Positions 47,497-58,297 of a DNA stretch of 64,000 nucleotides are shown one piece after another (position 1 is the first letter of the stretch; each line of letters starts with the position of its first letter). Below the pieces are notes generated by a model. It was not told where the DNA came from and made no database searches. It saw only the letters and a list, made by a program, of their open reading frames with translations. Made by a program: the position numbers and the translations under genes. The DNA lies in assembly GCA_031772625.1 (NCBI GenBank), contig CM062820.1, positions 86,658,069-86,722,068 of the forward strand, written 5' to 3'. This DNA is from Pinus tabuliformis. Lineage: Eukaryota; Streptophyta; Pinopsida; Pinales; Pinaceae.

Positions 47497-47630
47497 ACTC
47501 AGGGCAATGTCGTGTATAGGGAATAAAACACTGTTTTTTAAATTTTAGGACCAGGTCTGGAAGGAGGGGTTGCCCTAGGCCATGAGTGCAGCATCACTAA
47601 CCATAAGAGTGAGATTTGGAGCTATAACAA
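47497..47630 (-). repeat. Truncated 5' LTR fragment of the Tat element
   Basis: 134 bp nearly identical to 39,472-39,606, starting TGTTATAGCTCC on the minus strand. It ends abruptly where pol begins, with no primer-binding site, so a deletion joined the LTR to pol. Confidence 0.75.
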
Positions 47631-47829
47631 TGTCCCCTTACTATCAAGGATGTGAATTGCTAGTGCCCAAAAATGATGAAGATTTGATTTTTTTCCAAAC
47701 TCGATGGTTTCCCAATTACAAACATTTTCGAGTCCAAATTAATTCCTCAGTCTGGATCTGCTTTTGTGAAATTTGAGTGGAGCAGCACCTCTGAGTCTGA
47801 TTAGGCTCTGAATTGTCACCATGACTGAG

Positions 47830-48003
47830 ACTGGGTCATTTGTTTATAGTAGACAAAAAGAAAATGTGGAATGCTTATCACTGGGATTGTGAGATGGGTT
47901 CCCCAAAGTGGCTTCTATCTTCAACCCCTTCCCATGAGGTTTGAACTTGTAACCTAATAGGGACTAAACCCGATGCAAACCAACTGGTCTACACCTCATG
48001 GGA
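47830..48003 (-). repeat. Possible tRNA-derived SINE
   Basis: On the minus strand, starting at about 48,003, the sequence reads gaggtgtagaccagttgg (A-box-like) and, 35-40 bp later, ggttacaagttcaaacc (B-box-like), then ggaaggggttg and aagccactttggggaaccc. This is the spacing of a Pol III promoter in a plant SINE head. There is no poly-A or poly-T end and no target duplication was confirmed. Confidence 0.4.
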
Positions 48004-48240
48004 TAAAAAGAACATCCACAAACATAATAGGCATGCCACTAACATAATAGTTGAATAGTTATAATGATGATATGCTTGTTGACTTTGTAGTCAATAGTTA
48101 ATTATAGTCAGTTGAGACAATTATTTTCTTCTCCTCACATTTAAGATTAATTGTGAATTTTTGTTTATGAGAACATTAATGTTCGTTCATGAAGACAGAC
48201 CTTATCCCACAAAGAGAGACTTTGATATACCAATTCTGTT

Positions 48241-48457
48241 TTTGTCTAGGCCATAACCTTAAAAATAGATTATTACTATTATTATATAAAGATTCTTTGG
48301 TAGGGTATGTATATTTAGGTATACTTTAGTAGCAAAAAATTATTACTAAGAGGCTCAAACCCACATAACATCTTGGTTTGTCTTGGCCATAACCTTAAAA
48401 ATAAATTATTATTATATAAAGATTCTTTGGTAGAGTATGTAAACCTCCATATACTTT
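48241..48457. repeat. ~135-bp tandem duplication
   Basis: ggccataaccttaaaaata, ttattatataaagattcttt and ggtaga/ggtagggtatgta occur at 48,251-48,312 and again at 48,388-48,441. The rest of 47,631-48,957 holds no supported gene. Confidence 0.85.
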
Positions 48458-48959
48458 GAACCCTCAACCTCTCAGCTCATGCTAAATCATAACTTGTTGG
48501 TATATTTGGATTGCAGGTTGTTGGATATACTCATTGTGTTATAATATTAACCAAAAGATTTGATCATAGCCTTACTTAAATTTCTCCAACATGTTAATAA
48601 TTCACCATAATTAATAATATTAATAATTTATTTTTGAAATCACAATCAAGTGAGTTACCAAATTAGTATATAAGAAACTTTCTTATAAGACAAAGGACAA
48701 TTTAGCTATTAAAATTTAAGAAAATCTAAATACTCTGCCCCTCTAAATTAAACTATAACCCCTTATTAAACCATTAAGCACATTATTCTCAAACGTTATT
48801 AACCATTAAACACATATTTTTCTCCTATAATGAGACGATGCTCAACCCACACCTTGATAGACACAAATCCCCAATACATGTCACACCATTTGTCAATTCA
48901 CAAATTAAATTTTCAACGGAAGTGATCGGTGAAGACACTTTAATTTTCTTAAAAGTGTT

Positions 48960-49470
48960 GTGTCTCAAATATAATTGAGGAATGAAAGTTTCGTCATCCC
49001 TGAAAGCAAGAGGTTGGAAGTCAGAAAGCAACCAGGTGATTGGGATGGGGTCTCCGGTTCCACTACATGATGAGCTTTCATCTCTGATGAATGATGGCAA
49101 CTTCGATGCTCTGAGATCGAAAATCATCAACCAACTCAAGACCAATGTATGTCTCTAGTTCTTCTTTCATTGTGTTTTCCCCTTTTGATCACAACATGTT
49201 ATTGTTATGGGAATCCACATTGTGTGTGCTTCGTGGATATGTCTTGAGGTAGCCATCAAGCATTATAGCAATCCCTCTTCATTTTCATTGTAATTTAATA
49301 CCAACACTAAGCATAAGACCATACCGTGTTATAAAGGGTCGTGAGGGACCACATGGTGAATGGATTTCATGGACTTGTTTAACCTTTTCTAGGGTAGATA
49401 AATTATTTTTTTCCCGTGCACTGTTTAGGTCATAGACTTTGTATGCTATGACTAAGATTGAGATTGAGGA
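48960..49470 (+). other. Unoccupied paralogue of the Copia insertion site, with a candidate exon
   Basis: This block matches 32,190-32,407 joined to 37,802-38,100 and lacks the Copia element. Within it, about 49,012-49,146 is open on the plus strand and ends at a donor ACCAAT|gtatgt. It reads SPVPLHDELSSLMNDGNFDA then LRSKIINQLKTN. The acidic-helical FDALR pattern faintly recalls the SHG1/BOD1 family of COMPASS-associated proteins, but I would not assign it. A 106-codon minus-strand frame overlaps and is more likely a shadow. Confidence 0.6.
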
Positions 49471-51246
49471 ATATTTGATTTTTCGCTGCCCCTTTTATTA
49501 TGAGATCTAAGGATGGTTCCACCCTTTTTCTAGGGATTCATGAACCCTTTCCAGTTTCTATTGGTATTCAAACCAATGCTACATATCCTTATATGTGCAA
49601 GAGGCTCTCAGAGTATGGTCCCAAATTTTCTGGCCTCCCCCTAAACTATTGACCACTCAGTTGATCAATTCTCTCTGGTGCTCTTCTCTACTAGGGGACC
49701 CAAGAGACAGAATGTTAACAACATGGATCTTGATTCTAGATTAGTATGAGCTTATGAGCTATCCCTACTTTCAAGAAACCCTAGTGTTATTGCCATTCTG
49801 TATCGCATTGCAGAAATTAGATGATGCCATTTAGGCCCTAGGCCTTAGTGGTGGTAGTCCTTGTCCGGGTAGCAACATAGTGCACAGTACAGATTATCTT
49901 CTAGCTCCTTTTCTACAGAGTATGATGTTGGGAGTTTCCTATATTCAACCTAAGATGTTAGGGAGCAAGTGCTAGTCGATCTTAATATTCTTGCTTTATT
50001 TATATTCTAGATTCTAGGTCCACTTCTTTTAATCGGTTTTCCTTTATCTGTGCTCAATTCATCTTAGATTAAAGCTTGTGTTTGGTTTGTTGTATTAGAG
50101 CAGTATTTTAGTTTAGTTTAGTTTTTGAATTCTACTTTTTTTCTTAGGAGCCATATTCCATGCTCCCACAAAAAATCAACACTAGCACTTAGTAGTGCTA
50201 TTGACATTCTTTTGTTGTCATTTGCTGGATATAAATAAAATTCCATTATCCCATTTTTATGTTTTGGAATCTATGTTGAGCATACTAAAGCAATTTGCTT
50301 GAGGGTATTGTGATTATTTTTTCATGGAGATATTGCACAATATCTCCATGAAAAAAAATCAAAGCTTGTGCTGTTTTGGATCTGTGACAAAGGTATTATA
50401 GCCATGATTAGGTTGCTTCATTTGAGCCTAACCAAGGCAAGCTTTTATCAAGGGGGGTTATGCATGAGTAGACAAGTGTTATACCTCCTATTCAAGGCAG
50501 GGTATTTCTTACCTGGGACCTATCTTTTTCTTGCTTTGTGTGAGGACGAAAGAATGGTAGTTCAAGTTATCATTGCCCTTCACAGTTCTTCCATCTTTGT
50601 CCATATTCAATTTTTCTTGTCTATTGTTGTGTAAGTCAATGGAGTTTTAAGTTATGACAATGCTTCAAACCTTCAAGCCCCTTTCGTTTCCTTGGAACAA
50701 TTCTTAGCTCAATTATTTTAGAACTATATATGACTACATATTTGATTATGTTAAAATCATATTTGTTGGATTTATTTACTTATTTATTGTTGAGATTTTA
50801 ATCGTGGCTCTATGTCTTCTTATCTTAGTGTTTCAGGTTTTATTTAGCAAATTTAAATCTTTGATTACTTTGATGAATTTCTTATATTTTTATCTTCTTC
50901 CATTGCCCATTAGGTTTGGCACTGGTCACTCTTAAATATGAGTTCAAGCATATGAATTTTTTTAGAAAACTCCTTTAGAGCTAGCGTGTACTAGTTTTGG
51001 AGAGAGGGATTGTGCTATTAGAAAAGGTACCTTCTCTAAATGATCATTTGACCCCCTTCAGACTAATTTGGGATCAATTAAAGTGACAAGAATCCCCCAA
51101 ATCTCCCCATTCGCAAACTCCAACACTCTACTTGCTTTCTTATCTTGGCTTGTGTCAACAATCTCCTTGTTCTGCTCCTTGTCCAAACTTGCTAAACATC
51201 TCCAACCTTCCCCTGAATAGTAGGTAGATTAACAACCATCTCTAAC
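49471..51246. other. Spacer
   Basis: No gene supported. It contains the hairpin at 50,318-50,361 listed separately; otherwise AT-rich unique sequence. Confidence 0.5.
50318..50361. repeat. Short near-perfect hairpin
   Basis: ttttttcatggagatatt and aatatctccatgaaaaaa form 18-bp perfect arms around gcac, extended outward by gatt/aatc with one extra base. It resembles a transcription terminator by shape, but plant Pol II does not use such signals; it may be a mini fold-back or palindromic scar. Confidence 0.85.
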
Positions 51247-52080
51247 CTACTTAGAAGAGATAAATGTTGCAAACACAAATGCTAACCATTGCCAAAGCGA
51301 GCCAACGTAAGTATCTCTACTGTTCACCATTTCATGTGAATCTACCACATCCTTTGGATTCTTCATTGCCACATCTTCGAACCTATACAATGAATGTTGT
51401 TCCACCCCCAAAGCTATGATATTTTTTCCCCTTTTCTTCACCAAGTATCTGTCTGTTGTGAACACAACCTCTACATGCGGATTTTTCTCTGTAATTTGGC
51501 TAACAAAAAGCAATTTTCTACTTAGACCAGAAATATAAAGAACCGTTTTTGAACATAAACTTCTCATTGCTTGTTACTTGTAACTGTACATTCTCATGCT
51601 CTTTAACAACATGGGCCCTATCTTTTCCTTTAGTATATGTTTGTGCCGTGGATTTAACTTCCCCAAAGGACACATACTAGTCCCTCCTCTTCATCATACA
51701 CTATGACATTCTCATGACAAAATACCACTTTATTATTTCACACTTCAAAAAATCTACAAAATTGAAATTTGAAAACAAGAACTTTATCTCCTTCACTTCA
51801 CTTCTTTTCTAGCAAACAACAACTTGCATTGTTGCTACCTAATGGAGCTTTTTCTCACCTCTTTTTATGATTTTTCTCACTTGGGGCAACTTCTTGCTTA
51901 CCAAACCTTTTTTTCCAGCCGTATGGCTATGTTGATGACTTTCATTTCCAGGGTACAACAAGATTCTCTTTGTTGTCCTTTCTCCTCTTCTTTTGGTTCC
52001 CCAGGCTAATGGTTACCTCCAAGAACCAACACGTGATTTGCAAATTTACCTCATGTGGTCCACAACCATGTTTCAACATA
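51247..52080 (-). pseudogene. Copia gag-pre-integrase fragment
   Basis: The minus-strand frame reads LYISGLSRKLLFVSQITEK, VVFTTDRYLVKKRGKNIIAL and EQHSLYRFEDV: the strand-sheet segment between protease and integrase of Ty1/Copia polyproteins. Upstream (51,570-52,080) are further fragments in several frames with stops. RT and LTRs were not found nearby. It is unrelated in detail to the Copia element at 32.4-37.8 kb. Confidence 0.75.
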
Positions 52081-53411
52081 ATTCGATACTATGAAATTTT
52101 ACACATGATCCCTTCCTCTGAAATCTTCGAGCAGTGACAATTTCATTTTTAATTAACTTATGAAAATCTCAAATATCTAAATAAAAAGTTATCTCTGAGA
52201 TTGTGAAGTTTTATAATTAATTTTTTTGGTAATTATTGAAAGAATTTATGTACATCCTCTGTCTGCTGTCAGAGTCAAGCACTATTTGCTATTATGGTCG
52301 AACAACATTATCCTGCATCAGGTGGCATCAATTCAGCACCCATAATCCCCTAACCAAGTACTGGCTTTCTGCATAACCACTATACCTTTTGATCACATGC
52401 CATAAACATAATCTACTCGGTAAACAAATTCTCCATGGAAAATTAGTCTCCCGGGAAATGAACCTAGTCTAGCTGTACATTCAGCCTAATTCTTTGGGAG
52501 CACAAGTTGTGCTACTATTTTCATACGTCCTCCTGCTTCCAGTCTACAAACTCATAAACTCAAGATTTTTTCCCACATCAATGTGCACTTTTGCAGATAT
52601 GTATGTGCTTTACTTGTACATTGTTGTTTTTTCATTGCTTAATCACATTCTTGTTTGTTAGGATTTTTATGTGACTTACTATGCAACAATTCCTGTGTGT
52701 ATACTTAAAATTTTTTTTGCATGTCTCTGTGTATGTATCTCCTTCACGAAGACCCTATCTAGGCGTATTTGTCTGAATCCATGATTAATCCTATGGATGT
52801 GTTGTTTTGCACTTTTTGCCCAAAATAGAATGAGCTTCTGTAACCTCTACTTGTTACCTGTGTAACATCTTCACTATCAAGTTTTTATTGTGTAGATCCT
52901 GTGTTGTTTTGTTGTCATGACATCCTGTTGGAAGTCATGGCTTCGCTTGACATTGAACTTTCAATCTTTCTATTGAATTTTTTTCCTTTAATTTCTTATA
53001 TTTCATCTTTAATTTCTGAAACCATTTTAAATATATTATATAAAATTGCAAATACTCATCTCCTTTGAGTTCTGAATTTGTAATTCCTTACCACAATTTC
53101 ATGTTGTTTCTGAGCATGGTGGAACTTTGTTTCTTTTTTATTATGTGCTGTTAACTTTGCCTCAATGTCGGCCAATTAGAGTGAGTTAATAAGTGGACAC
53201 ATTTAACCTTTTTAGTGAGTTCATTTTTTTTGGTGTGGTAAAGTTGGGTCATGTTCTGTTTATTTGTTCAAAATGTCAGTGATCTTGGTCACCAATCATG
53301 TTGACATGGACCAAAGCCCTTGGGAGCAAAGTTCCATGGTAAAAATTCCCATCAATTTGGTGAAACTATGACTTTCAACAAAATTTCGCATGGATTTAGA
53401 GGAGAATTATG
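52081..53411. other. Spacer
   Basis: No gene, RNA or element recognised. Confidence 0.5.
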
Positions 53412-53945
53412 ATCAGAAAGGAAGTAGGTTTGTCCACTTAAATTACTACGATGCCAATCTCCTTTGGCCTTTTAATGAGATATGTGTTCACTTAGTGCAT
53501 CAATCTATTCTTTAACCTTCACTTTCTAGCATAAACGTCAATATTTCTTATGGCCCTGATGCCATGTCAGAGGATGCACATGCCACATACACAATAGAAG
53601 AACACTAACAGAGAGAAAGAATGAAAAGGATTATACTTTATTGTTATTAACCATGATGGATGTTGATACATAGAGGAAGACATTGTGTGGAGAGTTACAA
53701 TTGGAAAGGAAGTGGGTTTGACCACTTATTAACTTATTCCATGTCAATATCCTTTAGCTTCATACTGTATTATGCACTAATATATTGCATGAATCTATTT
53801 TTTAACCTTGACTGTATAGTGTGGATGCCAATCCTTACTGTGGCCTTTGATGCCATGTTAGAGGATGCACATGCCACACCCAAAATAGCAAGCAGAAGAC
53901 TAGTAGAGAGAAAATGAGAAAGATCATACTTTATTATTATTCACT
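53412..53945. repeat. Diverged tandem duplication at the edge of copy B
   Basis: 53,412-53,650 and 53,698-53,945 share, in order, ggaagt.ggtttg.ccactta, atgccaat, tttaaccttcactt/ttgactg, gatgccatgt.agaggatg and cacatgccaca, then agagagaaa.gaaa.gat.atacttta. The first unit is absent at the edge of copy A. Confidence 0.85.
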
Positions 53946-54356
53946 GTTATGAATTTCAATACATAAAGGGATACACCGTCTTGTATCCCTGGTAAAACCA
54001 CCTTATTATACTAAGGGATCAATTTATTCTAACTATGACTTAACATTATTTATAACATGTGAATTAATTGGCCTATGTCACTTTATTGCACCGAGAGGTG
54101 CTCTACAGCTTGAAATGGGAGAGATCTCATGTTATGTTAGATAACATTATATTAAACATTAACAAGATGATACTTGTATTAAAAATAAAAATAAAAATTT
54201 ACTTAAAGTAAAAAAATACAAATAAGTTTTAGAGTGAATTTATATTTATATTAATTTATCGTGTTGGAATTAGTGTATTTGTAGACAATTGCAAAGTTTT
54301 GGTAAGGTTAAAAGGATGGAAGCCCTCAAGATGATCTAAATTTGAATCTGGGGTTG

Positions 54357-54640
<284 letters not shown>

Positions 54641-54733
54641 GTACCCTACAAAACTAGGTTTATCTTGTACATAGTTACATCTTAGGTTGCCAACATTCAG
54701 CGAATAACCATGTACACTGTGCAAGAAAAGCAG

Positions 54734-54850
54734 CAAAGTTTTAGAGCTAGACTGTTTTTTCTAGAGTACTATACTTAATCTTGAATTCAGCCCAAAGTTC
54801 TAGAGCTGGACTGCTTTCTCTAGAGTACTATATACTTAATCTTGAATTCT
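54734..54850. repeat. Tandem duplication, copy B
   Basis: Counterpart of the 59-bp doublet at 1,443-1,560. Confidence 0.9.
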
Positions 54851-55687
54851 TCTAATTTTCCAGTTCTAGTTACTTATTATTATTCCTTTGTAATTATTTG
54901 TTGGCACTTTTGCATTATTTCTTGAGAGGCGTCTGCACAGTGCATTCTTACCTGTGAGAGCAGGACATTTGCCTAGACCTTGAAATGTATGTTCAAAACC
55001 GTTGGTAGAGGATAACTGCACAAAGTTCCCTCTTCATTCCCCTCTTGCCACTGGCACTGCACTAGTACATTAATAATCAGTTCTTTCACCAAGGAAATGC
55101 ACATCATGGGGAAACCCACTCGACACTTTCCCTCTTCAAGAATGGTACCCAGTGTACACTAGTTGGTTGCAATTTTGGTAACCTAACCAGTTAGGACCAT
55201 CAAGGGAGGTCCACAATATTGACAAATACATCTTAGTGAGTCTTGACTCTGCAATCTCACATTTGTAATTTGTAGCACTGAATGGGTTGAGCCAACGAAT
55301 TTGTAAATGTATAATATATGCTATTTGATGTATTTCTGTTGCTGCATGCAGTTTGTATTTGTATGTTGTCACTTTTATGTCCATTATTTTGTGATCTATT
55401 CTGATATATGTTAAAAGTTTCTAGATGAAATTGGTATATGCATGTTTACACATATATGCCCCATTTATTTAATTATTATGATTAATGCTAAAGTGTGATT
55501 TTTTCTCTCGTAAGGGGAATTATAATGTAAATTTTATCATTGAAAGTGAGCAAGATGAAATTCTTGTGCAATTTTGTTCTATTGTTATCTCATTATTAAT
55601 AATGAGGATGTGAAACCACATGGGTTCAAAAGAATTTGTAAAGGCATCTCCTTCTTTTCTCCTAAAATGTACTTGCTTACTTGACAG

Positions 55688-56342
55688 AATGGAAAGAAAA
55701 GATATCAGAGGTGGAACAATAATTGAAGAAAGCAGAGATAGCTTAGAGATGCAAGATGCAAGTAGAGAAGGTTGCAAGTGAGATTCAGGTATGCATCCTT
55801 GGGTCGGATTACAATCGTGGGAGTTTCTAGTGGGCGTATTTCTCATAGAAAGTTTATATAAAAAATTTAATGTAACTAAGTGTAAGTAGAGAGGGTTGCC
55901 AATGAGATTGAGGTATGCATGGCTATGTGTGGGTGGGTGGGGTTACAATCGTGGGAGTTTCTAGTGGGCATATTTCTCATAGAAAATTTATATAAAAATT
56001 TTAATGTAACGTGCTTATGTGCTTTTATATTATAGGTTGAGGCCATCAAGAAGATTTTAGGTCACGACTCAATAAGGAAGAAGTGGGAAGATAAGCTATG
56101 GAAGCAAAGATATGAGATGGCATAAGTGATTTGATGTCCCGTGGCTTTGTGTAGGATAGTTGTTTCTTTCTCCTGGATCTTTCAGTTTTAGTATTAAGAT
56201 GCGTTTATGAATAGGAGAAGGCTGCTAGTGCTATGATTCTTGCATCAAATAGTGTGAGATGGGTAATGGGGCCTTCTGGCACAGTGGTTTCATTTTCTGA
56301 AAATACAGGGCTTCCGAGTATATTCAATTCTGGCCCATGCAG
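55688..56342 (+). pseudogene. INO80 complex subunit B (PAPA-1)-like pseudogene fragment, copy B
   Basis: Exons at 55,688-55,788, 56,036-about 56,125 and 56,215-56,342, with the same boundaries and lengths (101 and 128 bp for the first and third) as copy A. The first shares the TAG of copy A (55,743-55,745) and adds a TAA at 55,720-55,722. At the second TAG of copy A this copy has TGG (Trp). The third exon is open (AASAMILASNSVRWVMGPSG, GLPSIFNSGPC). The shared stop shows that the gene was already dead before duplication. The HIT-finger exon is missing here too. Confidence 0.72.
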
Positions 56343-56439
56343 GTTTGGTTTTAATTTTTAATTCCTTTGTATCACAAATATTTCTAGTCTCCCATTAGTC
56401 TTGAATTATTATTAGTAATTGGCATCAATCAATTCACTT

Positions 56440-57772
56440 TTCATATTCTCCGAACTAGCATCACATGGATTTCACTTTGTTTCAAGTTACTTCCACAGTG
56501 GCTGATTTTTGTTCTGCTCCATGTACTTATTCCTTCAGAGAATCACACATTGCATCTCTATCATTTTCCAACCTAGTAATTTGAAATTTCTGACCTAGGC
56601 TATGCTTGTACTCATACTATTGTAGTCAACTCACTTGATAAATTGACAACCTTGCTTTTTAAAACTTCTGAGCTTTCAGTTGACCTTGCAACTCACTACT
56701 TAGGTGCTTCACACTTGAATTTTCTTCTTCTAATAAGGATTTCAAGGTGGAATTTTCTTGCTCTAAGCCAGCAAGGATCCCATGGCTTCTTCATATGGAA
56801 TATTTAATTTTTCTTTCAACTAGTTTGGCTTCCTCTTGCTTGGAAAAAAAATCGTTTGCCTAGTAGATACCAAATATTTAAGTTTTGTTTCATTAAGTTC
56901 TTCATGTAGTTTGACCAGCTTCTCCTTTTATCCTCTCTCTCCAGAACAGTTGATGAAAGTCTCTTGATGGATGACTCTTTCAGGCATTGTCCCTTTTGAG
57001 CACTTTCAAGCTCTTGTTGAAAATCTTTGATTTGAGCCTCTACCTGTAAGAGTGAATTTCTCATTTTCCCAGTCTTGGAAGAGAGCTCTGCAGACTCCTT
57101 TTCTCTTCCTTTAAGAGAAAATATCAAACTCTCAAGCTCCTTTACTTTTTCCTGTTCTTCGAACTCTTCCTCCAGTTTATTCTGTCTCTTAATTTGCTTC
57201 TACATGTTCTCTTGCTCCATAATTTACAGACTGATATTCAGTGTCCATGTCAGTAGCTAAAAGTGCAATCCTAAGATATGTATGTGCAACAACTTCTAAA
57301 ACTTCACCTTGTCTGATCATGAACTCATATATCATGTAGCCAAGGCATTGATAACAAAGAGACCAGCTTCATCACTTATTCCTTGAATTAGTTGCATAAT
57401 ATTCTTTCTCAGCATATCTTCTTCTGAGGAATATTTTGACTCTCGACCTTCATATGTTTTCTTTTCATGATCTTTTAGACTAGGATCTTGATCCTTTGCA
57501 AAATATGGATCCCATGTGGACTCACCAACATAATCTTCCCCATCTCCAGCTAACACGAATGATTTGTAACTGTTATCAATAAACCATAGTTCGTATGTTG
57601 CTTCTGAGTCATCCAAATCCAGTTTTGTCTAGCCCTTGTTAAGCTAGATTGTTCTTCTTGAGCCTTTTGTGCCTGTCTCAGATTTCTTTTTTCCTCTAGA
57701 TTATCTCAAAGAGAAGATAGAGTAACTTCATCATCAGTTTCTTCAAGGGGTGATCTCATTGACTCTTCCTTA
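56440..57772 (-). pseudogene. Coiled-coil ORF relic beside a primer-binding-like site, copy B
   Basis: On the minus strand an ATG (about 57,757) lies about 20 bp after the primer-binding site and opens MRSPLEETDDEVTLSS, then a stop. Next is 57,616-57,332: ATYELWFIDNSYKSF, GEDYVGESTWDPYF, KYSSEEDMLRKNIMQLIQ, GISDEAGLFVINALAT. 57,127-56,816 is coiled coil: SLKGREKESAELSSKTGKMR, AQIKDFQQELESAQKG. Long heptad-like Lys/Glu/Leu composition, no membrane segment. The family is unrecognised; copies A and B share the order but have different breaks. Confidence 0.5.
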
Positions 57773-57773
57773 G

Positions 57774-57789
57774 CTCAGCTTTGATACCA
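57774..57789 (-). other. Primer-binding-site-like sequence, copy B
   Basis: The minus strand reads TGGTATCAAAGCTGAG directly after ...GGAAAATTAACA, that is, after an LTR-like CA end. It differs from the Copia and chromovirus sites of this window by one base within TGGTATCAGAGC. Confidence 0.6.
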
Positions 57790-58171
57790 TGTTAATTTTC
57801 CATAGGGTTGTATTGTTCTTTGCTTTTGGAAATTGCATTACATCTTTTACACAAAAGTCACCCCACATCATAATAACATTACATCTTTTATAGTTGCATT
57901 GTTTGAAAATTTAAATACTTGCAATATATTACAACAAATTTTTGTAAAGAATTCAAGAAAAGGAATACAGGATTTGTAAAAATATTGAAATTATAAATGC
58001 ATATAGAAATCCTTTTGATATTCATCTTCAACTTTAACCTTTCCAATTACTTCCCTTTTTCTGATTCCATTAGCATTTCTAGGACATGACTTGAGGGATA
58101 TAGTGTTACGCCTTTTAGGTAGGCATCGTAAACGCTCGTGATTTTAGTATTGAGTAATAACTTTCCTGAGT

Positions 58172-58297
58172 TTTCATGGACACATCACTTGGAACTCCAT
58201 TCATTAGGTTAGCTTTCATGGACACATCACTTGGAACTCCATTCAGTAGGTTAGTTTTCATGGACACATCACTTGGAACTCCATTCATTAGTTTAGA
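58172..58297. repeat. 42-bp unit tripled in copy B only
   Basis: tttcatggacacatcacttg followed by gaactccattca occurs three times at 42-bp spacing (58,172, 58,214, 58,256). Copy A has one unit (about 4,887). Confidence 0.95.

Larger units (their letters stand above)
39472..47630 (-). mobile_element. Tat-lineage Ty3/gypsy element with antisense extra gene
   Basis: The minus-strand order is: LTR fragment (47,630-47,497), pol (47,485-44,447), a separate second RNase H (44,371-43,916), a plus-strand two-exon extra gene (42,520-43,780), a long 3' untranslated region (42,400-39,607) and the 3' LTR. A second RNase H and an additional ORF between pol and the 3' LTR, sometimes antisense, are known traits of the Tat lineage (for example gene23 of Grande1). 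Gag, protease, primer-binding site and most of the 5' LTR are deleted, so it is not autonomous. Confidence 0.8.

Noticed and set aside
48825-49145. 106-codon minus-strand ORF
   Set aside because: The plus-strand reading ends at a splice donor and is shared with the paralogue; the minus frame is likely its shadow.
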